From Pseudoalteromonas xiamenensis (lineage in GTDB: Bacteria > Pseudomonadota > Gammaproteobacteria > Enterobacterales > Alteromonadaceae), in NCBI RefSeq assembly GCF_030994125.1, contig NZ_CP099917.1, forward strand, positions 1,364,001 to 1,428,000: a stretch of DNA of 64,000 nucleotides, in the 5' to 3' direction. A program made the position numbers and the translations under genes. Below, in pieces: positions 28,942 to 38,760 of this stretch. The notes under the pieces were generated by a model. It ran no database searches, was not told the DNA's origin, and saw nothing but the letters and a program-made list of their open reading frames with translations. Within the stretch, counting starts at the first letter, position 1, and each line of letters opens with the position of its first letter.

Positions 28942-29910
28942 ATGGCGCTTTCACTCGAAGAGAAAATTTTAGACCCTAATCAGGGGGTCTACTTGATTGG
29001 TACCACACCACCAAAACACGGCACAGACGACGAGCAATTAAAAAGTATTGCTGAAAAACTGTTAGGTCGCCTGCATGAAATTGAATATGACGGTGTGGTG
29101 ATTTATGACATTCAAGATGAAAGCAGCCGCACTGAGCTGCCACGTCCATTCCCTTTTAAGCAAACCGTTGACCCACGTAAATACAGTCAACTTTTGCGAG
29201 AAATTTCACATTTAGACGTCATAACTTATAAGAGTGTGGCACAGCGAGGTAAAGCGGAATTTAGTGAATGGCTAAACGAAACTAAGCGCGAATATGGCCT
29301 AAAAAACCTTGTATTAGTGGGGAGTCCATCGTCGCACGGAGACATAAAACTGTCTTTAAATGACGCATATCAAACGCTTGAGTCCCATGATGAGTCGTTC
29401 TTTTTAGGCGGTGTGACGATTGCTGAACGTCATGCAAACAAGCGTAATGAACACCAACGTCTCATTGAGAAAACGGCACAAGGTTGTGAGTTCTTTATTT
29501 CTCAAGCCGTTTACAACGCACAAGCGACGATTGATTTAATCACTAGCTATGCAAGAACCTGTCGCCAACAAGGGATTGAGCCAAAGCGTATCATTTTAAC
29601 GTTTACACCTTGTGGTGGTGAAAAAACACTTACGTTTATGGAGTGGCTAGGCATTTCCGTTCCAGAGGCAACAAAATGGCGGATCTTAGATTCAAAGGAA
29701 CCTCTAAGTGAATCCATCCGTATTTGTCGAGAAAACCTCGATTTAATCCTAAAAAGTTGCTCACATTTAGATGTACCGCTTGGTTTAAACATTGAAAGCT
29801 TAACCAACCGCAAAGAAGAAATTGACGCATCCATGAATCTTTATCGATTATTGAAAGCGACGATGGAGCTTTGCCTTGCTGAAAAGCAAATATCAGCCGT
29901 ATCAGCTTAA
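28942..29910 (+). CDS. Methylenetetrahydrofolate reductase-like protein (MetF superfamily)
   Basis: A 322-residue TIM-barrel protein of the methylenetetrahydrofolate reductase superfamily, with FFLGGVTIAERH and CEFFISQAVYNA corresponding to the folate/FAD region. It is divergent enough from classical MetF to be a paralogue; the exact reaction is not certain. The MetJ-type operator just upstream supports a role in methionine or one-carbon metabolism. The frame is open back to 28891, but that ATG lies inside the operator. The ATG at 28942 with GAGGAA close by was chosen, and 28933 is an alternative. Confidence 0.8.
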   Translation: MALSLEEKILDPNQGVYLIGTTPPKHGTDDEQLKSIAEKLLGRLHEIEYDGVVIYDIQDESSRTELPRPFPFKQTVDPRKYSQLLREISHLDVITYKSVAQRGKAEFSEWLNETKREYGLKNLVLVGSPSSHGDIKLSLNDAYQTLESHDESFFLGGVTIAERHANKRNEHQRLIEKTAQGCEFFISQAVYNAQATIDLITSYARTCRQQGIEPKRIILTFTPCGGEKTLTFMEWLGISVPEATKWRILDSKEPLSESIRICRENLDLILKSCSHLDVPLGLNIESLTNRKEEIDASMNLYRLLKATMELCLAEKQISAVSA

Positions 29911-29936
29911 TCCCGAAAAATTCCTATATGCTTGCT

Positions 29937-29970
29937 AAAAGCCATGCAATTGCCAATGCATGGCTTTTTA
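29937..29970. terminator. Terminator after the MetF-like gene
   Basis: GCCATGCA pairs with TGCATGGC around an eight-base loop and is followed by TTTTTA on +. An A-run upstream gives weaker activity on the minus strand for the convergent helicase gene. Confidence 0.88.
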
Positions 29971-30009
29971 TCTTTTAGTACTTACTCCGAATAACGAGTT
30001 ACTCCGAGC

Positions 30010-31236
30010 TTAACGACGCTTCTTCGCTCGCTGCCCAAGAATGCGTTTCTTATCTCTTGCTTTTCGAGCGCTCGTGGAATTCCGTTTGATACTCTTTGGC
30101 TCTCGTGTTAAATCCGGTTCAAACCCTGAAACCCATTGAGGTGTCAAACGCTCATCGAGCAGGACTTCTAACTCTTGTAGCATCCAGTCTTCATCTACGC
30201 TGACAAACGACAGTGCCAAGCCTTCTTTACCAGCACGCCCTGTTCGCCCGATACGATGAATGTAATCTTCTGCTACAAACGGGAGTTCCAAATTCATCAC
30301 AACAGACAATTCAGGAATGTCTATCCCTCGGGCGGCAACATCGGTTGCAACCAATACGCGAATTTTCCCTTCTTTAAATTGCTCTAGGGCTTTGTTTCTG
30401 TGGCCTTGAGTTTTGTCGCCATGCAGTGCGGAAGCTTGCAACCCATCTAAATTAAACTCTTTTACGTACTCATCCACTAATTGTTTTGTTCGTGCAAAAA
30501 CCAACACTTGACGCCAATTGTTTTTGCCAATTAAATACGCCGCCAATTTTTGCTTTTTCTCTTCATCAACGGCAAAAAACTGTTGTGTAATTGGCGTAGC
30601 AGCTTTATTGGTTCCTTCAACACTTACCCTTATCGGATTCTGTAGCAGTGTTTGCGCCAATTCTTCAATGGCTTTGTCTATCGTGGCGGAAAAGAGTAAA
30701 GATTGGCGACGAGCAGGTAACCGTCGTCGAATACGTTGAATTTCATCTTTGAACCCCATGTCTAACAGGCGATCCGCTTCGTCGAAAACAACGCTTTGGA
30801 TATCGTCTAATTTTAGGGAGCCTTTAATTAGGTGATCCAATAATCGCCCAGGCGTCGCCACCACAATATCAACACCTTTTTCAAGCTTTTCACACTGAGG
30901 ACCGATATTTGCTCCACCTTGTAACAGAACAAACTGAATTGACGTGTCCTCCGCTAATGCTTCACCATGCTTCATAATTTGCTGAGCTAATTCACGTGTC
31001 GGTGCAAGGACAAGGGCTCTTGGGATCCCAAGGTCCGAGTGCTTCATTATTTGGTTTAACACAGGCAATAAAAAGGCTGCCGTTTTCCCACTGCCCGTTT
31101 CAGCACTCGCAAGCAGATCGTTGCCAGTAAGTACGGCAGGAATTGCATCACGTTGAATTGGCGTCGGTGAAGTGAACCCCAGTTTAGTCAGGGTTTCCAA
31201 CAGGATTGGATCAAGGCTCAAAGATTGGAAGGACAT
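30010..31236 (-). CDS. DEAD-box RNA helicase (RhlE-like)
   Basis: A 408-residue ATP-dependent RNA helicase that probably acts in ribosome assembly or RNA turnover. All core motifs are seen in order: the Q motif (FTSPTPIQRDAIP), SAETGSGKT, PTRELA, TPGR, VFDEADRLLDMGF, SAT, and HRIGRTGRAG. The C-terminal tail is short and very basic (SARKARDKKRILGQRAKKRR), typical for RNA contact. RhlE-type is the best fit by motif wording, but DEAD-box subfamilies are hard to separate by eye. Confidence 0.92.
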   Translation of the reverse strand: MSFQSLSLDPILLETLTKLGFTSPTPIQRDAIPAVLTGNDLLASAETGSGKTAAFLLPVLNQIMKHSDLGIPRALVLAPTRELAQQIMKHGEALAEDTSIQFVLLQGGANIGPQCEKLEKGVDIVVATPGRLLDHLIKGSLKLDDIQSVVFDEADRLLDMGFKDEIQRIRRRLPARRQSLLFSATIDKAIEELAQTLLQNPIRVSVEGTNKAATPITQQFFAVDEEKKQKLAAYLIGKNNWRQVLVFARTKQLVDEYVKEFNLDGLQASALHGDKTQGHRNKALEQFKEGKIRVLVATDVAARGIDIPELSVVMNLELPFVAEDYIHRIGRTGRAGKEGLALSFVSVDEDWMLQELEVLLDERLTPQWVSGFEPDLTREPKSIKRNSTSARKARDKKRILGQRAKKRR

Positions 31237-31292
31237 AGTGACTCGCTTTTAACAGTAAGTCTCTATTATACCAGCCCTTAACAGATTAGTAA

Positions 31293-31328
31293 GTGCTCAT
31301 CCTGATGTAACATCAATTGGACGAGCAC
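31293..31328 (-). terminator. Hairpin between the DUF3581 gene and the helicase gene
   Basis: GTGCTCATCC pairs with GGACGAGCAC (all pairs satisfied on the minus strand with one G-U), extended by TGATG/CATCA with a TAA loop and a three-base bulge. It starts 16 bases after the stop of the upstream gene. No T run follows. Confidence 0.45.
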
Positions 31329-31343
31329 ACCGTTGAACTCGGT

Positions 31344-32039
31344 TTAGCGAAGTGTCGTTTTACGATTGTTGTAGTACTCAATCAAAGAAGCGACTTCTTG
31401 TTCACAGTACGATTTAATGCCTGATACCAGCATGTGCTTTTCACCATGACCAACCACGACTCCATCACTAACGAGATCGAATCGAAGCACTATCTTGCCT
31501 CGTTTACCATCAAAGCTAAATTCATGCTTTCCAGGTTCCAAATCCACTGTTTTGATGTCGAGTTTTTCTAAAGAAATACTCATCGATTCATAGATAACCA
31601 TAGGGCGAGCAGGATTAATCATCACATCCTGCTCAGCCATAAGTGGAATAATGACATGAGGGAAAGTCGTACCAGAGAATGCGACATAATTGCGGATCAG
31701 CGTTTCAACGAGTGTTTTACACAAACTCGACTCACCTTCACGCTCCACCACCAGCATGGTTTTTTCGCCACTAACGATTTTAATTTCACTACTTGCTTCA
31801 GGAAATTCAAGGCGTGATGTCTCATCAACCATTCCCGCAAAGCTGAATGTCATGGATTGGCTAACACCATAGTGTTCCAATACAAGTGAAAAGAGTAAAT
31901 CTCCTGGAACACAAAACTTTTTTGCATCAATGTCATGCAAGGGATTGAAGTCATCTGCGATTTGCTTAGCAAAGGCACTGCCTTGTTCACGGCTAATGAC
32001 AACGTAATTTTCATCGTGTTGGAAGAACGGCGTTAACAT
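31344..32039 (-). CDS. DUF3581-family protein
   Basis: A 231-residue cytoplasmic protein that I recognise as the DUF3581 family of marine gammaproteobacteria. The segment DDFNPLHDIDAKKFCVPGDLLF resembles the hot-dog fold hydratase motif D-x-N-P-x-H, here split as FNPLHD at about 31-36. A thioesterase or hydratase-like fold is therefore inferred, with no known substrate. It stands alone between the helicase gene and a divergent SDR gene. Confidence 0.7.
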   Translation of the reverse strand: MLTPFFQHDENYVVISREQGSAFAKQIADDFNPLHDIDAKKFCVPGDLLFSLVLEHYGVSQSMTFSFAGMVDETSRLEFPEASSEIKIVSGEKTMLVVEREGESSLCKTLVETLIRNYVAFSGTTFPHVIIPLMAEQDVMINPARPMVIYESMSISLEKLDIKTVDLEPGKHEFSFDGKRGKIVLRFDLVSDGVVVGHGEKHMLVSGIKSYCEQEVASLIEYYNNRKTTLR

Positions 32040-32159
32040 AATTCACTTCTATTTCCACATTAAAACCGGAGCATATTACCAGAAAACCGATAAATAGAGG
32101 TCGAATCTGTTAAAAGAACGTGTCATATTCGAATCATTAAGACTCATTTTAGATGCACA

Positions 32160-32954
32160 ATGACAACAATAACAAACAAAGTCATCTGGATAACGGGTGC
32201 TTCAGGCGGTATTGGAGAAGCGCTTGCCATTCAATTCGCCGCGTTGGGGGCGAAAGTCGTGTTGAGTGCGAGACGCAAGGACGCACTGGAACTGGTTCGT
32301 TTAAAAATGAACAACGCAGATTCTCATCTTTGCCTTCCACTTGACATTACCGACACCGCCGCGTGTGAAACTGCGTTAACCACAATCCGGGCACAGTATG
32401 GACATATTGATTGGCTCATCAATAACGCAGGGCTCAGCCAACGAGCTCTGATTATCGATACTACGATTGAGACAGACCGTCGCTTGTTTGAAGTCGATTT
32501 CTTTGCCCAGCTTCAGCTCACGCGTATTGCGTTAGATACCCTTATTGCACAAAAGGGAAAAGTTGTCTTCGTGTCTAGCGTCGCCGGCCTCGTTGGGACG
32601 CAATATCGAGGCAGTTACAGCGCAGCGAAAGCCGCGCTTCACATGTGGGGAAATTCACTTCGCGCAGAACTTGGCGATACGGGACTCACGGTCGCCAACG
32701 TGTTCCCTGGCTTTGTAAAAACGGATGTTTCGATAAACGCGCTAACAGGGGATGGAAAGCCGCTAGGTGAAATGGACAATGCGCAAGCAAATGCCATGTC
32801 AGCACAGGAGTTCGCGCAAAAAACACTCGCGGCACTACTCAAAAACAAAAATTATATTGTCGTTGGTGGCTTCAAGGAGCGACTAGCCGCTTGGGTTTCA
32901 CGTTTCTCACCCGAATTACTCTATAAAATGATCCGAAAGAGTAAAGTACGTTAA
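32160..32954 (+). CDS. Short-chain dehydrogenase/reductase
   Basis: A 264-residue SDR with the cofactor motif TGASGGIG at 13-20, NNAG near 90, the catalytic Ser in SSVAG, and YSAAK. Arginines after the first strand (SARRKD) favour NADP. The C-terminal extension (about 220-264, with FKERLAAWVSRFSPELLY) resembles the DltE/YqjQ type of SDR that works near lipids or membranes. The substrate cannot be told from sequence. Confidence 0.9.
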   Translation: MTTITNKVIWITGASGGIGEALAIQFAALGAKVVLSARRKDALELVRLKMNNADSHLCLPLDITDTAACETALTTIRAQYGHIDWLINNAGLSQRALIIDTTIETDRRLFEVDFFAQLQLTRIALDTLIAQKGKVVFVSSVAGLVGTQYRGSYSAAKAALHMWGNSLRAELGDTGLTVANVFPGFVKTDVSINALTGDGKPLGEMDNAQANAMSAQEFAQKTLAALLKNKNYIVVGGFKERLAAWVSRFSPELLYKMIRKSKVR

Positions 32955-32964
32955 TCTTTGCTTT

Positions 32965-32990
32965 GCAGATAGCTTTGGCGAGCTATCTGC
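32965..32990 (+). terminator. Probable terminator of the SDR gene
   Basis: A perfect 10-bp stem GCAGATAGCT/AGCTATCTGC with a six-base loop, 11 bases after the stop. The tail ATTTCG is weak. Confidence 0.55.
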
Positions 32991-33119
32991 ATTTCGCCAA
33001 TTTAAAGCCCTTTACTTCGTTCAAACTCACTTCTCCCGACAAAAACACCCACATTACGTGCGAATTCATGAATATAGATTACAGTTAATGGTGAACCATC
33101 CAGACAGGTAATCACAACA

Positions 33120-34757
33120 ATGCAGTTAAGCAACTTATCAATGAAACAAAAGTTTTTACTGTTATCTAGTTTGATTTGCGCCATTTTTATCCTTTCTATG
33201 TGGGCAATAAAATTATCCAATGACCGAGTTGCCAATAATTTCAGCCACTTTTATAACGACAACTTTAGAGTATTACGCTTAAGTGCCGAAATAGAGCGTA
33301 CGCAAGTCGAAATAACCTCTGAAATTAGAGGGTTGCAAGTCGTTTATCTACTAAAACTCAATGACCAAGCAGGTGAATTCATCGACCGAATCGACGATAA
33401 ACTCGCACTGACACCTAAGCTTTTTAGTGAGCTCAAACGCTATTATCAGGGCGATATCAGCCAGATAAATCAAATGGATAGGTTACTGAGTAACTACCAA
33501 AAGGCCGCTGCACTTTTTAAGCAAGAAATGGAAAGCCAACCAGATAACAAAGCGCCCTACCCCGTGTTCAAGGCCTTTGTGGATGCCCTCACCGAGTTGA
33601 ATCAGTTTTATTCCAAATTTACTGAGCTGAATGAACAAAGCGCGAATTTGGCAAAACAAGATAACGATGTTGCTATTTCTCAAGCCAACTGGCTGTTTTA
33701 CTTGTCCGCCATTGTGGCAATTTGCTTATCTGTACTATTAAGCCACCTGATTGCCGCAAAGGTGAATCAAGGCTTGAGCAAGCTGCGCCAAAGTGCCAAT
33801 GCGTTGGAAAACGGTGAACTCGATTGTTTATCCAGTGTTGAAGGCGAAGACGAAGTTGCTGCATTGAGCTCCGCGTTAGACGCAACCATCAAACATTTAA
33901 ACAACACCTTACAAAGCATCAAACAATCTGCGGACATTGTTGGAGAAAATAGTCTGGCGCTAAAAAAGTCTAACAACGATATTCATCAAAGTGTCGTGGA
34001 GGTTTCCGACAACACCACACAAGCCGTTACTGCCATTGAAGAATTATCGGTGACGAGTCGTAGTATTGCTGTGAACACCTCAGAGACAGCTCACGCTAGC
34101 GACTCAATGATGAGTTTGGCACAGTCAGGTCTCAGCGCCTCCGAGCAAACAAAAGACGCGGTAGTGCAACTCTCTGAAACGCTGGCCAATGCCGCGAGTG
34201 TCGTCAATAAACTTCAAGCCGAGTCAAATCGCATCGAGACCATCCTCGATGTCATTCGTAATATTTCCGAGCAAACCAATCTCCTCGCGCTCAACGCTGC
34301 TATTGAAGCGGCTCGAGCAGGAGAGCAAGGGCGAGGCTTTGCCGTTGTCGCCGACGAAGTCAGAACGCTCGCTCAGCGCTCACATTCGTCAGTAAATGAA
34401 ATAGAAACCATGCTTTCGCAATTAAAAACGGCAAGCGAAAATGCAGTAGGGATGATGAATGACAGCACTGAGGTAGCAGCAAATGCCGAGCAGAAAATGA
34501 CGGAGAGCAATCAGCTGATTTCACAAATTATGAACACCATCCATCAAGTGAATGACCAAACCCAGCAAATTGCAACCGCTGCAGAAGAGCAAAGTGCTGT
34601 TGCGGGTGACATCAGCTCTAACATGCATGAAATTCAAACGCTTAGCGACCGAACCTCACAAATTGCCATCACGACAACGACGGCAAGCAACGAAGTCGCC
34701 GCACAAATTCAAGATGTGTTGAAAAAAGTCGCGTTTTTCAAGTTTCATCGAAAATAA
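33120..34757 (+). CDS. Methyl-accepting chemotaxis protein
   Basis: A 545-residue chemoreceptor. Membrane helix 1 is at about 12-31 and helix 2 at about 185-207, and they enclose a helical periplasmic sensor of the four-helix-bundle type. HAMP follows (about 208-262), then the long cytoplasmic coiled coil. The highly conserved hairpin tip is present near residue 383 ([19 protein letters not shown], then [12 protein letters not shown]), where CheA and CheW bind. The C-terminus ends in FFKFHRK without an NWETF-like pentapeptide, so CheR/CheB tethering is not expected. The ligand is unknown and no che genes are nearby. Confidence 0.94.
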   Translation: MQLSNLSMKQKFLLLSSLICAIFILSMWAIKLSNDRVANNFSHFYNDNFRVLRLSAEIERTQVEITSEIRGLQVVYLLKLNDQAGEFIDRIDDKLALTPKLFSELKRYYQGDISQINQMDRLLSNYQKAAALFKQEMESQPDNKAPYPVFKAFVDALTELNQFYSKFTELNEQSANLAKQDNDVAISQANWLFYLSAIVAICLSVLLSHLIAAKVNQGLSKLRQSANALENGELDCLSSVEGEDEVAALSSALDATIKHLNNTLQSIKQSADIVGENSLALKKSNNDIHQSVVEVSDNTTQAVTAIEELSVTSRSIAVNTSETAHASDSMMSLAQSGLSASEQTKDAVVQLSETLANAASVVNKLQAESNRIETILDVIRNISEQTNLLALNAAIEAARAGEQGRGFAVVADEVRTLAQRSHSSVNEIETMLSQLKTASENAVGMMNDSTEVAANAEQKMTESNQLISQIMNTIHQVNDQTQQIATAAEEQSAVAGDISSNMHEIQTLSDRTSQIAITTTTASNEVAAQIQDVLKKVAFFKFHRK

Positions 34758-34762
34758 TCTCA

Positions 34763-34796
34763 AAAAACAAAGCCTCCCAAGGGAGGCTTTGTTTTT
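34763..34796. terminator. Bidirectional terminator between the chemoreceptor gene and gltX
   Basis: A 16-bp perfect stem, with AAAAACAAAGCCTCCC on one side and GGGAGGCTTTGTTTTT on the other and an AA turn. T runs on both strands serve both convergent genes. Confidence 0.92.
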
Positions 34797-34811
34797 AGCG
34801 CGATTAAGTGC

Positions 34812-36296
34812 TTATGCTTTTGGGTAATCGCGATACGCTTTTTCGAGCGACTTAGCTTGTTTCTTTGACACACCAATGTGGTTAAGCGCCACACGCAAAC
34901 GAGCACGTGATAGGTCAGAACCAAGAATTTCCATTGCATCAACGACAGATGTAGATGATGTTTTTCCCGTAATCGCGACGAAAATAGGCTCTAAGAAATC
35001 TTTAATCTTCAATTCATGGAATGTCGCAACCGCTTTTGCAATCGCAAAAATTTCCGTTTTGTTCCATGTACGTAGCGCTTCCAATTCCCAAATAAAGAAT
35101 TGCAGTGATTGACGCACGACCTCTTCATCCACTTTACCTGCAGTCAAAAGTGCAGCATCATACTGTGGAATACCCGCAACAAAATGACCAGCCAAATCAA
35201 CAAGATCCGCTAAAGTATTAATACGTGTTTTAGCTTCAGGCAAAACGCGATTGAATAACTCAGCATTAAATTTCCAATTGATAAAGCGAGCCATCAACTC
35301 TTCATTGCTCAAGTTTTCACGGATCCAAAGACCATTTAACCAATTAAGCTTATCAATATCGAAAATTGGGCCACCAAGCGAGACACGTTTCATGTCAAAG
35401 TTTTCAATCATATCTTGAAGCGAAAACTTTTCACGACCATCTGGCATTGACCAGCCCATGCGGCCTAAGTAGTTCAATAACGCTTCAGGTAAATAACCCA
35501 TTTCTTTATAGTAATTGATTGAAGTTGGATTCTTGCGCTTAGACAGCTTCGATTTATCTGGGTTACGAAGTAGCGGTAAGTGCCCCAATTCAGGTGCTGT
35601 CCAACCTAAATCTTCATATAGTTTAAGTAATTTAGGTGCAGAGTTGATCCATTCTTCACCACGGAAGATATGACTAATTTGCATGTGATGATCGTCAACA
35701 ACGTTTGCTAAGAAGTACGTTGGGAACCCATCTGCTTTTAAAAGCACTTGCATATCAACGTTTTCCCACGGGATTTCAATCTCGCCACGTAGGTAATCGT
35801 TAAACTTAAATGTCCCTTCTGCTGGGATTTTCATACGGATAACGTATGGCTTACCCGCTTTTAAATTCGCGTTGATTTCGTCTTCAGAAAGTAAAAGACC
35901 ACGACCGTCGTACTTAGGCGTTAAACCTTCCGCCATTTGTGCTTCGCGCATCGCATCAAGTTCTTCCGATGTCGCAAAACAATAGAACGCTTTACCCGTT
36001 TCAACCAATTGCTGAGCATATTTTTGATATAGTTCTGTACGCTCTGATTGACGGTATGGACCAAATTCACCACCCACATCAGGACCGTGATCCCAATCCA
36101 GACCTAACCAACGCAGGCTGTCCATAATTGCTTGTTCAGACTCTTTAGTACTACGTACTTGGTCAGTATCTTCAATACGAACAACAAACTCCCCACCTTG
36201 CTGTTTTGCAAAGCAGTAGTTGAAAAGTGCAATGTATGCGGTACCTAAGTGCGGATCACCCGTTGGCGATGGCGCGACACGTGTGCGGATAGTCAT
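34812..36296 (-). CDS. gltX: Glutamyl-tRNA synthetase
   Basis: Class I synthetase that charges tRNA-Glu, which also feeds haem synthesis. The 494 residues are normal. The HIGH-type motif is in [16 protein letters not shown] at the N-terminus, and the KMSKS-type motif is [10 protein letters not shown]. The C-terminal anticodon-binding part follows. An AGAGA ribosome site precedes the ATG. Confidence 0.97.
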   Translation of the reverse strand: MTIRTRVAPSPTGDPHLGTAYIALFNYCFAKQQGGEFVVRIEDTDQVRSTKESEQAIMDSLRWLGLDWDHGPDVGGEFGPYRQSERTELYQKYAQQLVETGKAFYCFATSEELDAMREAQMAEGLTPKYDGRGLLLSEDEINANLKAGKPYVIRMKIPAEGTFKFNDYLRGEIEIPWENVDMQVLLKADGFPTYFLANVVDDHHMQISHIFRGEEWINSAPKLLKLYEDLGWTAPELGHLPLLRNPDKSKLSKRKNPTSINYYKEMGYLPEALLNYLGRMGWSMPDGREKFSLQDMIENFDMKRVSLGGPIFDIDKLNWLNGLWIRENLSNEELMARFINWKFNAELFNRVLPEAKTRINTLADLVDLAGHFVAGIPQYDAALLTAGKVDEEVVRQSLQFFIWELEALRTWNKTEIFAIAKAVATFHELKIKDFLEPIFVAITGKTSSTSVVDAMEILGSDLSRARLRVALNHIGVSKKQAKSLEKAYRDYPKA

Positions 36297-36413
36297 GTTG
36301 AATCTCTTTTACTTAGTGTAATAAATGGAGGCGATCCTATCATAGCCGATAACGGTCTCAAATAGGTGTTGATAAGTTTGACGAGGGTATTTGACCATGG
36401 TGTTGCAAATCAC

Positions 36414-37379
36414 TTAGAAAAGTTCGATATCACTGTCATCCAACTGACTTTCGGGCAAATTTAACGCCGTAAACGCAGTGACGCGATTCCGTCCTTGATG
36501 CTTTGATTCGTAAAGTGCCATGTCTGCTCGATTGACCAAGGAGGTTACTTGGCAAAAATCTCGTACTTCTACGAAGCCAAGACTAACGGTGACTCGCCCC
36601 ACCTGAGGAAATCGGTGTGCACTCACTACTTCCCGCAATCGCTCTAACGCTTGCATTGCGGCGGTTTCGCTTACACATTGAAATAATGTGGCAAACTCCT
36701 CCCCGCCATAACGAAAAACATAGTCTTCTGCTCGAAAATTTTGTTTCAGTAACTGTGCAACCATGAGGATTACTTCGTCTCCGATGACATGCCCATAGTT
36801 GTCATTGACGGACTTAAAGTGATCAATGTCAATCATCGCTAGAAACCAAGTTCGCTCAGGCTGGCCTCCTCTGGGCTGGTTAAAGCCCGAGCCCGCCATA
36901 ATTTGTACCACTTTTTGCTCGAAGGTCTGACGATTAAGCAATTCGGTTAAGGGATCAAGCCTCGCATGACGAAGCGTCGCAAGTTGATTGATGTACACAG
37001 ACGAAAGATAGGCCAACACGACGAGTAGAGTATCTTCCAATTTACCCATAGAGCTGATGCATACGATACCAAACGTTTTCTCTTTGTGCCGAATTGGCAA
37101 TACGATAAGCCCCTTCCGGGTGAAAAAAATTTGGTTCAGAGGCAGATTTGCTGCTCGTTCAAAATACGACTCGACGTCGAGCGAGTGAATAAGCTCATGG
37201 CCGTAAATAAACGAAGGTAAAAGATCTGCGACAAAAGTGCGATTTAGCCAGAGCCCAAATGTTCCACCATGAAGCGCTTTTTCTAAGATACATTGATATA
37301 CGTCGTCCAGATCCGAGTCGTCGAGTTGTTCGGTTAAGGCAATAGCCCATTCATGACCACAACGTAACACTTTATCCAT
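36414..37379 (-). CDS. GGDEF-domain diguanylate cyclase with N-terminal GAF-like region
   Basis: A 321-residue soluble protein. Residues about 10-135 look like a degenerate GAF-type sensor. Residues about 140-305 are a GGDEF domain with GGEEF at 225-229, the sign of an active cyclase. RAED at 216-219 sits exactly five residues upstream and is the inhibitory product-binding site (RxxD). It should make cyclic di-GMP under product control. The PilZ protein at 2904 is a possible effector in the same cell, though nothing links them specifically. It lies downstream of proB on the same strand. Confidence 0.9.
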   Translation of the reverse strand: MDKVLRCGHEWAIALTEQLDDSDLDDVYQCILEKALHGGTFGLWLNRTFVADLLPSFIYGHELIHSLDVESYFERAANLPLNQIFFTRKGLIVLPIRHKEKTFGIVCISSMGKLEDTLLVVLAYLSSVYINQLATLRHARLDPLTELLNRQTFEQKVVQIMAGSGFNQPRGGQPERTWFLAMIDIDHFKSVNDNYGHVIGDEVILMVAQLLKQNFRAEDYVFRYGGEEFATLFQCVSETAAMQALERLREVVSAHRFPQVGRVTVSLGFVEVRDFCQVTSLVNRADMALYESKHQGRNRVTAFTALNLPESQLDDSDIELF

Positions 37380-37393
37380 ATTGACCTAAGAGG

Positions 37394-37424
37394 ACCTGAG
37401 CAAAGCTTGCTCGCTAGCTCAGGT
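37394..37424 (-). terminator. Hairpin between proB and the GGDEF gene
   Basis: ACCTGAGC and GCTCAGGT form an 8-bp stem around a 15-base loop that can pair further internally. It lies 25 bases after the proB stop and directly upstream of the GGDEF ribosome site. Without a T tail it may be a weak terminator or a translation-control structure. Confidence 0.4.
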
Positions 37425-37448
37425 TAAGTACTTGACAATACTGTAAGC

Positions 37449-38600
37449 TTAGTTGAATTTTTGAGTTTTGTAGGCAATTTCAGTGTGTTCACCTTGGAGG
37501 ACAACTAAGTCGTCACGGTGTAACACAACACTCGATGGTATGTACCCAAGCAAACTGTGTAATTCGCTCGAATGTGCACCTTTGATTAGCGCGAGTTCCT
37601 CATGATTAAAGCGACTTAACCCTTTGGCAAACACGGCGCCTTTTTCATCACACAATGACACTAATTCCCCTATTGAAAACTCGCCTTCAACTCGAGTAAT
37701 CCCTTTTGCAAGTAAACTCGCACCTTTGTCTTTAAGTGCATGCACGGCACCATCATCACAAATGATTTTACCGCTGCTTTTCGGCCCTGCTAACAACCAT
37801 TTTTTACGCCCATCAATCGGTGCTTTGAAGCAGACAAACGTTGTACTTGGCGCGTTGCCTGCGAGTGCATCAGTGATAATATTGGGCGCACTTCCTCTGG
37901 CAATGAGCACTTCCACACCGGCACGCGTGGCAATTTCTGCGGCTTGCAGTTTTGTCGCCATTCCGCCCGTACCCAATGAAGTACCACTGCCACCCGCCAA
38001 TGATTTCAATTCGTCAGTGATATGGTGCACTTCATGAATAAAGGCTGCATCAGGATTGTTTCGAGGATCGGCTGTAAACAGGCCCGCCTGATCCGTAAGC
38101 AACATCAACTTGTCGGCATTGGCGAGAATCGCCACCATTGCCGACAAATTATCGTTATCACCGACTTTAATTTCTGCCGTCGCGACAGCGTCGTTTTCGT
38201 TGATAATCGGGATCACCTCAAACGCCAGCAGTTGAGTCAGAGTATCGCGCGCGGTTAGGTAACGACTGCGCTCTTCAACATCAGCACGAGTCAGCAACAT
38301 CTGCGCGACAGTAATACCATATAAAGCAAATAAATTTTGCCACAAATGAATAAGTTGCCCTTGTCCAATGGCAGCCAGCATTTGCTTTTCAACTAAACTA
38401 TTGCCACAAGGTCGATTAAGCGCCGCTCGTCCTGCTGCTACCGCCCCACTTGAGACAATAACCACTTGATGTCCTTGTTTTTTCAGTTGAGCACACTGCC
38501 TAACTAATTCCACCATTTGTGCGGTGTTAAGTGACGCTTGCCCTGCTGTTAACACACTAGTGCCCAGCTTGATTACAATAGTTTGTGACTTACCTTCCAC
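37449..38600 (-). CDS. proB: Glutamate 5-kinase with PUA domain
   Basis: Phosphorylates glutamate as the first step of proline synthesis and is feedback-inhibited by proline in known enzymes. The 383-residue protein has the amino acid kinase fold (VIKLGTSVLT, SSGAVAAGR, NENDAVAT, GTGGMATKLQAA) and a C-terminal PUA domain (about 285-375). The start is GTG with GGGGAATGAG upstream. proA, usually the partner gene, does not follow; a GGDEF gene does. Confidence 0.95.
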   Translation of the reverse strand: MEGKSQTIVIKLGTSVLTAGQASLNTAQMVELVRQCAQLKKQGHQVVIVSSGAVAAGRAALNRPCGNSLVEKQMLAAIGQGQLIHLWQNLFALYGITVAQMLLTRADVEERSRYLTARDTLTQLLAFEVIPIINENDAVATAEIKVGDNDNLSAMVAILANADKLMLLTDQAGLFTADPRNNPDAAFIHEVHHITDELKSLAGGSGTSLGTGGMATKLQAAEIATRAGVEVLIARGSAPNIITDALAGNAPSTTFVCFKAPIDGRKKWLLAGPKSSGKIICDDGAVHALKDKGASLLAKGITRVEGEFSIGELVSLCDEKGAVFAKGLSRFNHEELALIKGAHSSELHSLLGYIPSSVVLHRDDLVVLQGEHTEIAYKTQKFN

Positions 38601-38760
38601 GACTCATTCCCCAATTTTCGTGACGTTGCTTTAAACGTGTTGCAGTGCACAGAAGATAACGGCTTTTTATTGATCTAAACAAGTAAATTTTCTTCAATCT
38701 CATTCTATCGAATACCGTGCGCTGTGATACCATTCTCGCGTCTTGAATGGGAGTCTAAAA

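Noticed and set aside
33003..33042. TAAAG and CCCGACAA before the chemoreceptor gene as a sigma-28 promoter
   Set aside because: The spacing of 27 bases is far from the usual distance and two of eight -10 positions do not match.
36322..36351. GCCGATAA resembling a flagellar sigma-28 -10 element
   Set aside because: It is on + with a poorly spaced TAAA upstream and has no + strand gene behind it.
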